Shown here piece by piece: positions 9,817 through 17,811 of a stretch of DNA of 64,000 nt; position 1 is the stretch's first letter; each line of letters begins with the position of its first letter. The position numbers were made by a program, and so were the translations under genes. The DNA comes from Baekduia alba (GTDB taxonomy: Bacteria; Actinomycetota; Thermoleophilia; Solirubrobacterales; Solirubrobacteraceae): NCBI RefSeq assembly GCF_028416635.1, contig NZ_CP114013.1, positions 3,596,001 through 3,660,000 on the forward strand. The letters run 5' to 3'. The notes beneath the pieces are model-generated. The model did no database searches. It saw only the letters and a list, made by a program, of their open reading frames with translations, and was not told the origin of the DNA.

Positions 9817-11151
9817 CTACGTCCTCCGGAGGTAGGTGTCGAGCTCCCACGAGGTGATGACCTCCATGTAGCCGCTCCACTCGAGGCGCTTGACGGCGAC
9901 GAGCTCCGCCACCGCCTCTCGGCCGAGCGCGTCGCGCAGCACGGTGTCGCCCTCGAGCTCGTCGAGCGCCTCGGCGAGCGTGCGCGGCAGCACGGCGGCG
10001 CCGAGGCTGCTGGCCGCACCCTTCACGGGGGCGCCCGGATCGAGGCCGCGCTCGACCCCGTCCAGGCCCGCGGCGATCGTGCCGGCCAGCGCGAGGTAGG
10101 GGTTGCACGAGCCGTCGATCGCGCGGTTCTCGAACCGTCCCGGGCCTGGGATGCGCAGCATCGTGGTGCGGTTGTTGGCGCCGTAGACGATGGCGTTGGG
10201 CGACCAGGTGGCGCCCGAGCTGCCGCCAGAGCTGTGGATGCGCCGGTACGAGTTGACCGTCGGCATCGTCAGCGCGCTCAGCGCGCGGCCGTGCTCGAGG
10301 ATGCCGCCGATGAACGCGTACGCGGTCCTGGAAAGCCCGAGCCCGCGCGGATCTCCTTCGTCCTCGAAGCGGTTCTCGCCGTCCTCGTCGACGACGGACA
10401 TGTGGAGGTGGGCCCCGGAGCCGGTCCGGCCGGACAGCGGCTTGGGCATGAAGCTGGCGATCGCGCCGTGGCGGCCGGCGATGTCGGCGATCAGTGTGCG
10501 CAGCAATGTAAAGCGATCTGCTGTCGTCAGCGCTTCCGCGTAGCCGAAGTTGACCTCGTACTGACCGTTGGCGTCCTCGTGGTCGAGCGCGCTGACGCCC
10601 CACCCCAGCGCCTCCATCGCCGCGACGACCTCCTTGAGCACCGGCGCTGTGCGCAGCAGCGCCTTGAGGTCGTAGCAGGGCTTGTCGAGGACGTCGAGCC
10701 CGTCGTATGGGAGGTAGCCGCCCTGACCGTCTTCGCGCAGCAGGAAGAACTCCGGCTCGATCCCGACCAACGGCAGGAGCCCACGCTCGGCCGCCTGGCG
10801 CTGTACGCGCGCGAGGATCGAGCGTGCGTCGCACGTCGCAACCTGATCGCCGTCCATGACCGTCGAGAAGGCCACCGCGATGTCGGGCTGGTGGGGTAGG
10901 ACGGTGATGGTCGCCGGATCCGGGATCGCGACGAGCTCGGGATGCTCCGGCCCGCGCGCGAAGCCATGGTTGGCGAACGCCGCGAACGCCGCGCCGCCCT
11001 GCTGCTCGCAGGTGGGCGTCCACGCGCCGCGCGGGACGAGCTTGGCCTTGCTGGCGCCGTGGACGTCGACCCACTGGACGGCGACGAACTCCACGCCCGC
11101 CGGGAGCGTCTCGCTGGTCGACGGCAGCTGCGTCGGGGTCTCTGCGCTCAC
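9817..11151 (-). CDS. gmaS: Gamma-glutamylmethylamide synthetase (glutamine synthetase type III-like)
   Basis: Would ligate methylamine to glutamate using ATP, the entry step of the N-methylglutamate pathway. The 444-residue protein is a glutamine-synthetase homologue: GIEPEFFLL (metal-binding Glu), QYEVNFGYAEAL, GSGAHLHMSV, then NRTTMLRIPGPGRFENRAIDGSCNPYLA (key residues NRxxxxR and E-R). It ends in a WSGY..EVITSWELDTYL tail of the kind seen in GmaS-like members rather than in GlnA. The length matches GmaS. GTG 11151 overlaps the mgsC stop (GTGA). Its place between mgsABC and the dehydrogenase genes is the main reason to call GmaS rather than an amine-specific glutamine synthetase of another type (GlnT, PuuA). 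Confidence 0.85.
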   Translation of the reverse strand: MSAETPTQLPSTSETLPAGVEFVAVQWVDVHGASKAKLVPRGAWTPTCEQQGGAAFAAFANHGFARGPEHPELVAIPDPATITVLPHQPDIAVAFSTVMDGDQVATCDARSILARVQRQAAERGLLPLVGIEPEFFLLREDGQGGYLPYDGLDVLDKPCYDLKALLRTAPVLKEVVAAMEALGWGVSALDHEDANGQYEVNFGYAEALTTADRFTLLRTLIADIAGRHGAIASFMPKPLSGRTGSGAHLHMSVVDEDGENRFEDEGDPRGLGLSRTAYAFIGGILEHGRALSALTMPTVNSYRRIHSSGGSSGATWSPNAIVYGANNRTTMLRIPGPGRFENRAIDGSCNPYLALAGTIAAGLDGVERGLDPGAPVKGAASSLGAAVLPRTLAEALDELEGDTVLRDALGREAVAELVAVKRLEWSGYMEVITSWELDTYLRRT

Positions 11152-12476
11152 GACGTCCTCCTTGCTGGATCGACGCTGGCGCCGGGGACCCACGACGTCC
11201 CCACCAGCGGCACCCGCGCCATCGCCGAGGACTCGACGGTCAGCGCGACGAGGTCCTCCGGCTCCAGGTTGTGGACATGGGACTTGCCGCAGGCGCGAGC
11301 GATGGTCTGCGCCTCCAACGTGACGACGCGCAGGTAGTTGGCGACCCGCTGCGCCGCGGCCTCCGGGTCGAGTCGTGCGGCGAGCTCGGGGTCCTGCGTC
11401 GAGATCCCGGCGGGATCGCGACCCTCGTGCCAGGCGTCGTAGGCCCCGGGTGCCGTGCCCATCGCCGCGTAGTCCTCCGCGAGCTCCGGGCTGTTGTCGC
11501 CCAGCGCGATGAGCGCGGCGACGCCGACCGACACCGCGTCGGCGCCCAGCGCGATGGCCTTGGCGACATCGGCGCCGGTGCGGATGCCGCCGGAGACGAC
11601 GAGCTGCACGCCCGAGCGGTGCATGCCCAGCTCCTGCAGCGCCTCGACGGCCGGCGGGATCGCGGCGAGCGTCGGGATGCCGACGTGCTCGATGAAGACT
11701 TCCTGCGTGGCGGCCGTGCCGCCCTGCATGCCGTCGAGGACGACGACGTCCGCGCCGGCCTTCACCGCCAGCGCGGTGTCGTAGTACGGCCGCGAGGCGC
11801 CGACCTTCACGTAGATCGGGATCTGCCAGTCGGTGATCTCGCGCAGCTCCTGGATCTTGATCTCCAGGTCGTCCGGTCCGGTCCAGTCGGGGTGCCGGCA
11901 GGCGCTGCGCTGGTCGATGCCCGCGGGCAGGTCCCGCATCGCGGCGACGCGCTCGGAGATCTTCTGGCCGAGGAGCATGCCGCCGCCGCCCGGCTTCGCA
12001 CCCTGGCCGACGACGATCTCGATCGCGTCGGCGCGCCGGAGGTCGTCGGGGTTCATGCCGTACCGCGACGGCAGGTACTGGTAGACGAGCTTGTCGGACG
12101 CCAGCCGCTCTTCGGGCGTCATGCCGCCGTCGCCGGTGGTCGTGCTCGTGCCGACCTTCGACGCCCCTTCGCCGAGCGCCTGCTTGGCGTTGGCCGAGAG
12201 AGCGCCGAAGCTCATCCCGGCGATCGTCACGGGGATGTCGAGCCGCAGCGGGCGCGCCGCGTGGCGCGTGCCGAGCGCGACGTCGGTCCCGCACGCCTCG
12301 CGATAGCCCTCGAGCGGGTAGCGCGAGATGCTGGCGCCGAGGAACAGCAGGTCGTCGAAGTGCGGGACGCGCCGCTTGGCGCCGAAGCCGCGGATCGCGT
12401 ACATCCCCTCGCGCGCGGCGCGCTGGATCTCGGCGATCGCCGGAGTGTCGAACGTGGCGGACGGCCGCATCGTCAT
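11148..12476 (-). CDS. mgsC: N-methylglutamate synthase subunit C (FMN-binding glutamate-synthase domain)
   Basis: The 442-residue subunit corresponds to the FMN/2-oxoglutarate domain of glutamate synthase. Clear blocks are IAGMSFGALSANAKQALGEG, GQGAKPGGGGMLLGQKI, ADVVVLDGMQGGTAATQE and VSGGIRTGADVAKAIALGAD, the FMN/phosphate-binding barrel. It would reductively combine 2-oxoglutarate with methylamine released from gamma-glutamylmethylamide, giving N-methylglutamate. ATG 12476 overlaps the mgsB stop by ATGA. Also known as GlxD in related rhizobial clusters. Confidence 0.88.
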   Translation of the reverse strand: MTMRPSATFDTPAIAEIQRAAREGMYAIRGFGAKRRVPHFDDLLFLGASISRYPLEGYREACGTDVALGTRHAARPLRLDIPVTIAGMSFGALSANAKQALGEGASKVGTSTTTGDGGMTPEERLASDKLVYQYLPSRYGMNPDDLRRADAIEIVVGQGAKPGGGGMLLGQKISERVAAMRDLPAGIDQRSACRHPDWTGPDDLEIKIQELREITDWQIPIYVKVGASRPYYDTALAVKAGADVVVLDGMQGGTAATQEVFIEHVGIPTLAAIPPAVEALQELGMHRSGVQLVVSGGIRTGADVAKAIALGADAVSVGVAALIALGDNSPELAEDYAAMGTAPGAYDAWHEGRDPAGISTQDPELAARLDPEAAAQRVANYLRVVTLEAQTIARACGKSHVHNLEPEDLVALTVESSAMARVPLVGTSWVPGASVDPARRTS

Positions 12477-13174
12477 CGGTCCTCCGCCCCGTCGGGGTGC
12501 TGCCAGTGGTAGAGCTGTCGCGCCGAGCCGTAGCGCCGGAAGTCGCTCGCACTGACGTCGGTGACGCCGGCGTCGGCCAGCAACGCCGCCAGCTCGTCGA
12601 GGTGCTCGTCGCGCATCGGCTTCTCGACGCAGTCCGCGCCGAGCTCGCCGACCGTGCCGCGGACGTACACACGGGTCTCGTAGATCGAGTCGCCGAGGCC
12701 CGGGCCGGCGTCGCCGAGGACGACGAGCCGTCCCGTCTGCGCCATGAACGCGCTTGCGTGGCCGACGGAGCCGCGGACCACGACGTGCGCGCCCTTCAGC
12801 GAGATCGCGCAGCGTGCCGCCGCATCGCCATGGATCACCAAGAGCCCTCCGCGCGCCGTCGCACCCGCCGCCTGCCCGGCGCTCCCGAGCACGTCGACCC
12901 GTCCGGACATCATGTTCTCGGCGAGGCCGACGCCGGCGTTGCCGTGCACGCGGACCGTCGCCCGCTGGTTCATCCCGGCGCAGTAGTAGCCCGCGTGACC
13001 GAGCACGTCGACGGCCACCTCGGCGCGCAGCCCGGCGGCGATCGCGTGCAGGCCGTTCGGGTTGGCCAGGGAGAAGCCCTCCCCCGCGGCGGCCTGCTGC
13101 AGCGTCCGGTTGACCCCGCGCAGGCCGAGGTCGTCGAGGTTGAGCGTCCCGGCGGTCGTCTCGATCGTGCTCAC
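12473..13174 (-). CDS. mgsB: N-methylglutamate synthase subunit B (GXGXG domain)
   Basis: A 233-residue protein made of the right-handed beta-helix of the glutamate synthase C-terminal (GXGXG) domain. Repeated turns such as VDVLGHAGYYCAGMN, VRVHGNAGVGLAENM, GLLVIHGDAAARCA and LVVLGDAGPGLGDS are seen. It acts as a structural subunit linking the amidotransferase and FMN subunits. GTG 13174 overlaps the mgsA stop (GTGA). Confidence 0.88.
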   Translation of the reverse strand: MSTIETTAGTLNLDDLGLRGVNRTLQQAAAGEGFSLANPNGLHAIAAGLRAEVAVDVLGHAGYYCAGMNQRATVRVHGNAGVGLAENMMSGRVDVLGSAGQAAGATARGGLLVIHGDAAARCAISLKGAHVVVRGSVGHASAFMAQTGRLVVLGDAGPGLGDSIYETRVYVRGTVGELGADCVEKPMRDEHLDELAALLADAGVTDVSASDFRRYGSARQLYHWQHPDGAEDR

Positions 13175-14088
13175 GCCGCCACCTCCGCACGGGACCAGGA
13201 GTACACCTTCGCCGGCTCGGGCTCCCACATCACCGCGTCCGCCGCACCGGGCAGCGTGGCGATGGCCCGGTACTCGGTCGCCATGGCCACCCAGTCGTCG
13301 GTCTCCGCCATCACCGCGGGCTTGCACGCGATCGGGTCGCGCAGGACGGCGAAGCCGTCGCGCGTGCCGACGGCGAAGGTGAAGAACCCGTCGAGGTCCT
13401 CGAGCGCCGCTTCGAGCGCCGCGTTCAGCGGGTCGCCCTCCCGGAGCCGCCACATCAGGTAGCCGGCCGCCACCTCCGAGTCGTTCTCGGTGGCGAACGT
13501 CACGCCCTGGCGGCGCAGCTCGCGGCGCAGGCGGTTGTGGTTCGACAGCGACCCGTTGTGCACCAGGCACAGATCCTCACCAGTGGAGAACGGATGCGAA
13601 CCGGCGGTCGTCACGCGGCTCTCGGTCGCCATGCGGGTGTGGCCGAGCCCGTGGGTCGCGTCGAGCGCGCGGATGCCGCAGCGGTCCAGGAGGCTCGTCG
13701 GCAGCCCCGCGCGCTTGTGGAGCTCGATGGCCTGGCCGGAGGCGATGACGGCGACGTCGGCGACGTGCTCGGCGAGCCAGGCGCGCGCCGCATCGGCGTC
13801 GGCCTCGACGCGCAGGACGGCGTGATCGCCGTGCTCGGCCACGACCGAGGAGGCGCCGACTGGGTCGCCCATCGCCTCGGCGAGGCCCACCCAGTCGACG
13901 CCATCACCCGAGGACAGCAGCGAGAGCTTGGTCCCGGTCGCGACGGGGTCGCGGTAGAGCGCGACTCCGGCGCTGTCGGGGCCGCGCTCCACGAGCTGGT
14001 GGAGCATCCCCGCGAGCAGGCCGCCCAGCTCGCGTTCGATCGACGAGGACTTGGCGAAGAGAGCGGAGATGCCACACACAGGGCGCAT
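13171..14088 (-). CDS. mgsA: N-methylglutamate synthase subunit A (class II glutamine amidotransferase)
   Basis: N-terminal-nucleophile amidotransferase of about 300 residues that would release methylamine (rather than ammonia) from gamma-glutamylmethylamide and channel it to MgsC. Family blocks are CGISALF near the N-terminus, VERGPDSAGVAL, LGHTRMATES, DLCLVHNGSLSNH and TENDSEVAAGYL. The catalytic Cys must become N-terminal. From ATG 14088 (GGAGG nine bases upstream) the product begins MRPVCGI, so four residues would have to be removed. GTG 14079 would give Met-Cys directly but lies 18 bases from that GGAGG. First gene of the operon running to folD. Confidence 0.87.
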   Translation of the reverse strand: MRPVCGISALFAKSSSIERELGGLLAGMLHQLVERGPDSAGVALYRDPVATGTKLSLLSSGDGVDWVGLAEAMGDPVGASSVVAEHGDHAVLRVEADADAARAWLAEHVADVAVIASGQAIELHKRAGLPTSLLDRCGIRALDATHGLGHTRMATESRVTTAGSHPFSTGEDLCLVHNGSLSNHNRLRRELRRQGVTFATENDSEVAAGYLMWRLREGDPLNAALEAALEDLDGFFTFAVGTRDGFAVLRDPIACKPAVMAETDDWVAMATEYRAIATLPGAADAVMWEPEPAKVYSWSRAEVAA

Positions 14089-14181
14089 GGTGCCGTGCCT
14101 CCGCCACACCGAACATGGCCCAAAATCCACTCTTGTTCCGTTACTATGTAGCAGCACTCCATACTTTCTAGGATCGACGTG
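14089..14181. promoter_or_regulatory. Divergent promoter region of the methylamine operon and its regulator
   Basis: The 93 bases between mgsA and the GAF-PucR gene are noticeably AT-richer (around TTGTTCCGTTACTATGTAGC) than the surroundings and must hold both promoters. GGAGG lies just before mgsA, and AGGA (14170-14173) lies 8 bases before the regulator ATG. I see no clear operator. Confidence 0.5.
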
Positions 14182-15837
14182 ATGACCGAGCCCGATTCCG
14201 CCCAGCCGATGCGCGCCGAGTCGCTCTACGCCGTCATCGGCGCGATCGCCCACGGGCCCGACCTCGACGGAGTCCTGCGGGCGATCGTCGACCTGCTGGT
14301 CGACGCCACCGCCTGCCACGCGTGCTTCGTCTACCTGCGCGAGGGCGACCTGCTGCGCGTCCGCGCCGCCTCCCCGGTCTTCGAGCACGTCGTCGGGAAG
14401 GTCACCGTCGGCATGGACGAGGGCCTCGCCGGCTGGGTCGCGCGCAACCGCACGCCGGCCTTCATCCGCGAGGCGGCGCTCGACGACCCGCGCATGAAGT
14501 ACGTCCCCGAGCTGGACGAGGAGCACTTCCAGTCGATGGTCGCCGTCCCGCTGGTCGACCGCCGCGGCGACGTCATCGGCGTCGTGGTGCTGCACACCGA
14601 GGCGCCGCGCGAGTTCGGCCAGGACGTGCTCGACCTGCTCGTCCACGTGGCGTCGCTGGTCGTCGGCGCCATCGACAACGCGCGGCTGTACGAGCAGACG
14701 CAGCGCCAGGTCGCCGCGCTCTCGGCGCTGAGCGACGTCAGCCAGAAGCTCGCCTCGCTGACCAGCCGCGAGGACCTCTACCCGGCCGGGTGCGAAGGGA
14801 TCGGCCGCCTGCTCGGCGCCGACCGCTGCCGGCTGGAGCTGCTCGACGCGCACGGCGCGGCCGTCGAGGTCGCGACCTTCCCCGCCGAGGACCGAGAGGA
14901 CGGCGGTGCGCTCGTGCACGCGCCGTCCGGAGGCCGGCTGACGACCCAGCTGCTCATGGGCGGACGGGCCTTCGGCCTCGTCCACGTCGCCCGCAAGACC
15001 ATGTTCGACGCGGACGACGCCCAGCTGCTCGAGACCGTCACCAATCAGCTTGCGCTCGCGCTCCGGACCGCCGAGCTCATCGAGCACCTGGCCGCCGAGA
15101 ACCTCGTGCGCCAGGTCTTCGACGCCCTCGAGCGCGCCAGCCCGAACGCGGCCGCCGCCCGAGCCCGCGCGGCCGGATGGAACCCCCACCGCACGCACGT
15201 CGCCGTCGTCGCCACGGCCCCGCCGGACCGAGCCGCGACGTGGGAGGAGGACCTCGGGCCGGAGGTCGAGCGCCGCCTCAAGCTCGCGGCGGGCGCCGCG
15301 CTCACCGATGTCACCGCGGATCGGCTCAGATCGCTGGTCCCGCTCGTCGGCTCGCTGGACCAGCTCCACGACCGCCTGGTCGCGCTCGGCGCGGAGGTCG
15401 GCGTGGCGTTCGGCATCAGCCGGACGCGCGGCACGCTCGGCGAGGATCGCGCGATCCTCGTGGAGGCGACCGACGCGGCCTGCGTCTCCGCCGCGCTCGA
15501 CCGTCGCGGCGGCGCGCGCCGCTACGACGACCTCGGGGCCTACCGCTTCCTCGTCAGGCTCATCGGGTCGACGCCGCCCGACGGCGGCTACGCCCGGGCT
15601 CTGGACGCCCTGGTCGCCTACGACGAGCGGCGGCGCTCCGCGCTCTTCGCGACGCTCGAGGCCTACCTCGAGGCGCGCGGTGCGGTGCGGGCGACGGCCG
15701 AGGCGCTGCTCATCCACCCCAACACGCTCCGGCAGCGGCTCGATCGGATCCGCGAGCTCACGGGCTTGGAGCTGGAGCAGGAGGACCTCCTCTCGCTCGA
15801 GCTGAGCGTCAAGCTGCACCGCCTCGGGAGCACATAG
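14182..15837 (+). CDS. GAF-domain transcriptional regulator with PucR-type helix-turn-helix
   Basis: A 551-residue regulator. Residues about 10-170 form a GAF domain (IVDLLVDATACHACFVYL; GLAGWVARNRTPAFIREA; SMVAVPLVDRRGDVIGVVVL). A second GAF-like region follows, to about 300, and the C-terminus has a PucR/CdaR helix-turn-helix (ATAEALLIHPNTLRQRLDRI). Placed head-to-head with the ten-gene methylamine operon, it is the obvious candidate for its regulator, with the GAF domain sensing a metabolite. ATG 14182 is preferred because of the spaced AGGA; GTG 14179 in the same frame is possible. The effector is unknown. Confidence 0.88.
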   Translation: MTEPDSAQPMRAESLYAVIGAIAHGPDLDGVLRAIVDLLVDATACHACFVYLREGDLLRVRAASPVFEHVVGKVTVGMDEGLAGWVARNRTPAFIREAALDDPRMKYVPELDEEHFQSMVAVPLVDRRGDVIGVVVLHTEAPREFGQDVLDLLVHVASLVVGAIDNARLYEQTQRQVAALSALSDVSQKLASLTSREDLYPAGCEGIGRLLGADRCRLELLDAHGAAVEVATFPAEDREDGGALVHAPSGGRLTTQLLMGGRAFGLVHVARKTMFDADDAQLLETVTNQLALALRTAELIEHLAAENLVRQVFDALERASPNAAAARARAAGWNPHRTHVAVVATAPPDRAATWEEDLGPEVERRLKLAAGAALTDVTADRLRSLVPLVGSLDQLHDRLVALGAEVGVAFGISRTRGTLGEDRAILVEATDAACVSAALDRRGGARRYDDLGAYRFLVRLIGSTPPDGGYARALDALVAYDERRRSALFATLEAYLEARGAVRATAEALLIHPNTLRQRLDRIRELTGLELEQEDLLSLELSVKLHRLGST

Positions 15838-15873
15838 CGCAGGGCTCATAGGCACGTTCCCGCGAGAGCGTCC

Positions 15874-17337
15874 TCAGACCTTCCAGGTGTGCGGCCAGCG
15901 GGCCGGGAAGCTCGGCTCCCCGTCGAACCAGCCCTGACGTTCCAGTCGCTCCCACATCCGCTCGACGACCGCGCCGGCGCGTTCGAGGACGCGCTCCTCG
16001 TCGTCGATCAGGAGCCGGCCGTGGAACACCTGGAACGTCCCGTCGGTGATCACGTGCCGCACCGACAGACCGTTGGCGTACAACAAGTGGTTGAGCGGTT
16101 CCCGCGGCGTCGTCCCGACCCCGACGAGCAGCCCGGTGACGTCGACGCTGCACAGGTCCGCCTTGGCCCCGACCTGGATGCGCCCGATGTCGTCACGGCC
16201 CAGGCCGTTGGCCGTGTTGATCGTCGCGGCGTTCATCGCGTCGATCGGGTTGGGCATGCGCATCGGGACGCTGGAGCGCTCGTTGAGCAGGTAGTAGCGC
16301 GCCCGGCCGTCGAGGACCGCGAGCTTCAGGTTCTCGACGAGGTCGTTGGAGTGCGTGTCGTGGCCGAGCGCCACGTTCGCGCCGCACGCGAGCATCTCGG
16401 GGAGCGGCTGCGTCGCGTTGCTGGCTCCCGCGCCGAGCGACGAGGGGCAGTGCGCGTAGGTGAACGTGTCCCTGAGCAGGATGTCCCGGTCGGCCTCCAC
16501 GTCGGCGTACCAGAGGTGCGCCGCGAGCACGCGCTCGGAGAACAGGCCCAAGCTGTCGAGCCAGCGCAGCGGCGTCATGCCCCAGAGCCGCTGGACCGAC
16601 GCGACCTCGCTCTCGGACTGCGCGACGTGGATGTGGATGCCGTTGCCGAGGCTCCGTGCCGCGTCCATCGTCGCCGCGAGCGTCTCCGGCGTGTGCGTGT
16701 CGGGCGCGTGCGGCATCATCATCGGCCGGATCCGGCCGTCCTCCGCCCCGTTGAGCCCGCTCGCCACCGCGACGTACTGCTCGATCTCGGCGACGGTCGC
16801 GGCCGTGGAGTCGAGGAGCTCCCGGTCGTCGGTCCGGTGCCAGATCGGGCCGAGGCGTGGCCAGCCGGGGATCATCGCGCCGGCGTAGCTGCGGACGCCG
16901 TAGCGCCGGGCGACCCGCACGTGGGCCTCGAACTGCCGGAGGCTGAGGCTCATCTCGACGTGCGTCGTGCAGCCCGAGCGGACCAGCTCGGCGACGTTGA
17001 GCGCGGTCAGCGCCTCCAGCTCCTCGTCCTCGAGCTGCTCGATCGAGTCCAGCGCCGCGAACGCCGAGCGGCCCGTCTCGACCGTGCCGCGCGTGGCGGT
17101 GCCCGCGGCGGTGTGCACGTGCGCGGTCATGAGCCCCGGCAGGAGGATCTGCCCCTTCAGGGCCACGCGGGGCACGTTGCCGACCAGGCGCCGGTCCGAG
17201 ACCTCCACGATCCGGTCGTCACGCACCCGCACCGACCCGTGCCGCAGCAGCCGCGGCGTGTCGTCGTCGTGGCTGAGCACCCAGTCCGCGTCGAGGATGA
17301 ACTCCCTCGCGGGTGGCGGTCCGTCCTCTGCGCTCAT
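15874..17337 (-). CDS. Amidohydrolase (deaminase / chlorohydrolase subfamily)
   Basis: A 487-residue metal-dependent hydrolase of the cytosine-deaminase/TrzN/guanine-deaminase branch. Metal ligands visible in order are HVH in LMTAHVHTAAG, PHAPDTHTPE, the His of HIHVAQSESE, and the Asp of LGHDTHSNDLVE. Such enzymes deaminate or dechlorinate N-heterocycles. It is the last gene of the operon that begins with the ABC-transporter binding protein, so it probably acts on the imported compound or its product. Given the hydantoinase and N-carbamoylsarcosine-amidase-like genes next door, an amino- or imino-heterocycle such as creatinine (giving N-methylhydantoin) is an attractive but unproven substrate. 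Confidence 0.82.
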   Translation of the reverse strand: MSAEDGPPPAREFILDADWVLSHDDDTPRLLRHGSVRVRDDRIVEVSDRRLVGNVPRVALKGQILLPGLMTAHVHTAAGTATRGTVETGRSAFAALDSIEQLEDEELEALTALNVAELVRSGCTTHVEMSLSLRQFEAHVRVARRYGVRSYAGAMIPGWPRLGPIWHRTDDRELLDSTAATVAEIEQYVAVASGLNGAEDGRIRPMMMPHAPDTHTPETLAATMDAARSLGNGIHIHVAQSESEVASVQRLWGMTPLRWLDSLGLFSERVLAAHLWYADVEADRDILLRDTFTYAHCPSSLGAGASNATQPLPEMLACGANVALGHDTHSNDLVENLKLAVLDGRARYYLLNERSSVPMRMPNPIDAMNAATINTANGLGRDDIGRIQVGAKADLCSVDVTGLLVGVGTTPREPLNHLLYANGLSVRHVITDGTFQVFHGRLLIDDEERVLERAGAVVERMWERLERQGWFDGEPSFPARWPHTWKV

Positions 17338-17356
17338 CGTCGCCTCCGTTCCGATC

Positions 17357-17806
17357 TCACACCGCGCGCCGGCCGAACCGGGCCCCGAGGTTCTCGAAGC
17401 CGACCTGGAAGAGCTGCTGCTCGAAGTGCTGTTCCCAGTGCTCGACCTCGTCGAGTGCGCAGTCGAAGGTCGCCCACCACTCGACGAACGCCTGGTCCCC
17501 GACGGTCACCGGCGTCACCCGTAGGGTGGCCCGGTAGTGCTCGATCGCCAGCGGCGAGTCGGGCACGCTGTAGGTGCAGGAGCGCTCCACGTCCGAATGA
17601 CTCAGCAGGTGCTCCTGGACCCGGACGCCGTCGGCGAGCACGCAGGTCCGGACCGCGCCGACCTGGTCCCCAGCCTTGCCGTCGTCGATCGCGCTGCTGA
17701 CGACGAGCGGGGCGAACCACGACGCCAGGTCCCCGAAGTCGCGTACGCCGCCCCAGACCGCGTCGGCGGTCGCGTCGATGACGGCGCTGGCATAGGCCCG
17801 GGCCAC
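17357..17806 (-). CDS. SRPBCC-family ligand-binding protein (polyketide cyclase/PYR-like)
   Basis: A 149-residue START/Bet v1-like protein: ASAVIDATADAVWGGVRDFGDLASWF is the standard first strand/helix of the fold, and the C-terminal helix is rich in Gln, Phe and Glu (EHWEQHFEQQLFQVGFENL). The family binds hydrophobic or small organic ligands in a deep pocket, and the role here is unknown. GTG 17806 is five bases after the amidase stop. It lies between an amidase and a deaminase-like hydrolase in one operon, so a ligand-carrier or detoxifying role for a pathway intermediate is possible. Confidence 0.75.
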   Translation of the reverse strand: MARAYASAVIDATADAVWGGVRDFGDLASWFAPLVVSSAIDDGKAGDQVGAVRTCVLADGVRVQEHLLSHSDVERSCTYSVPDSPLAIEHYRATLRVTPVTVGDQAFVEWWATFDCALDEVEHWEQHFEQQLFQVGFENLGARFGRRAV

Positions 17807-17811
17807 GGCGC

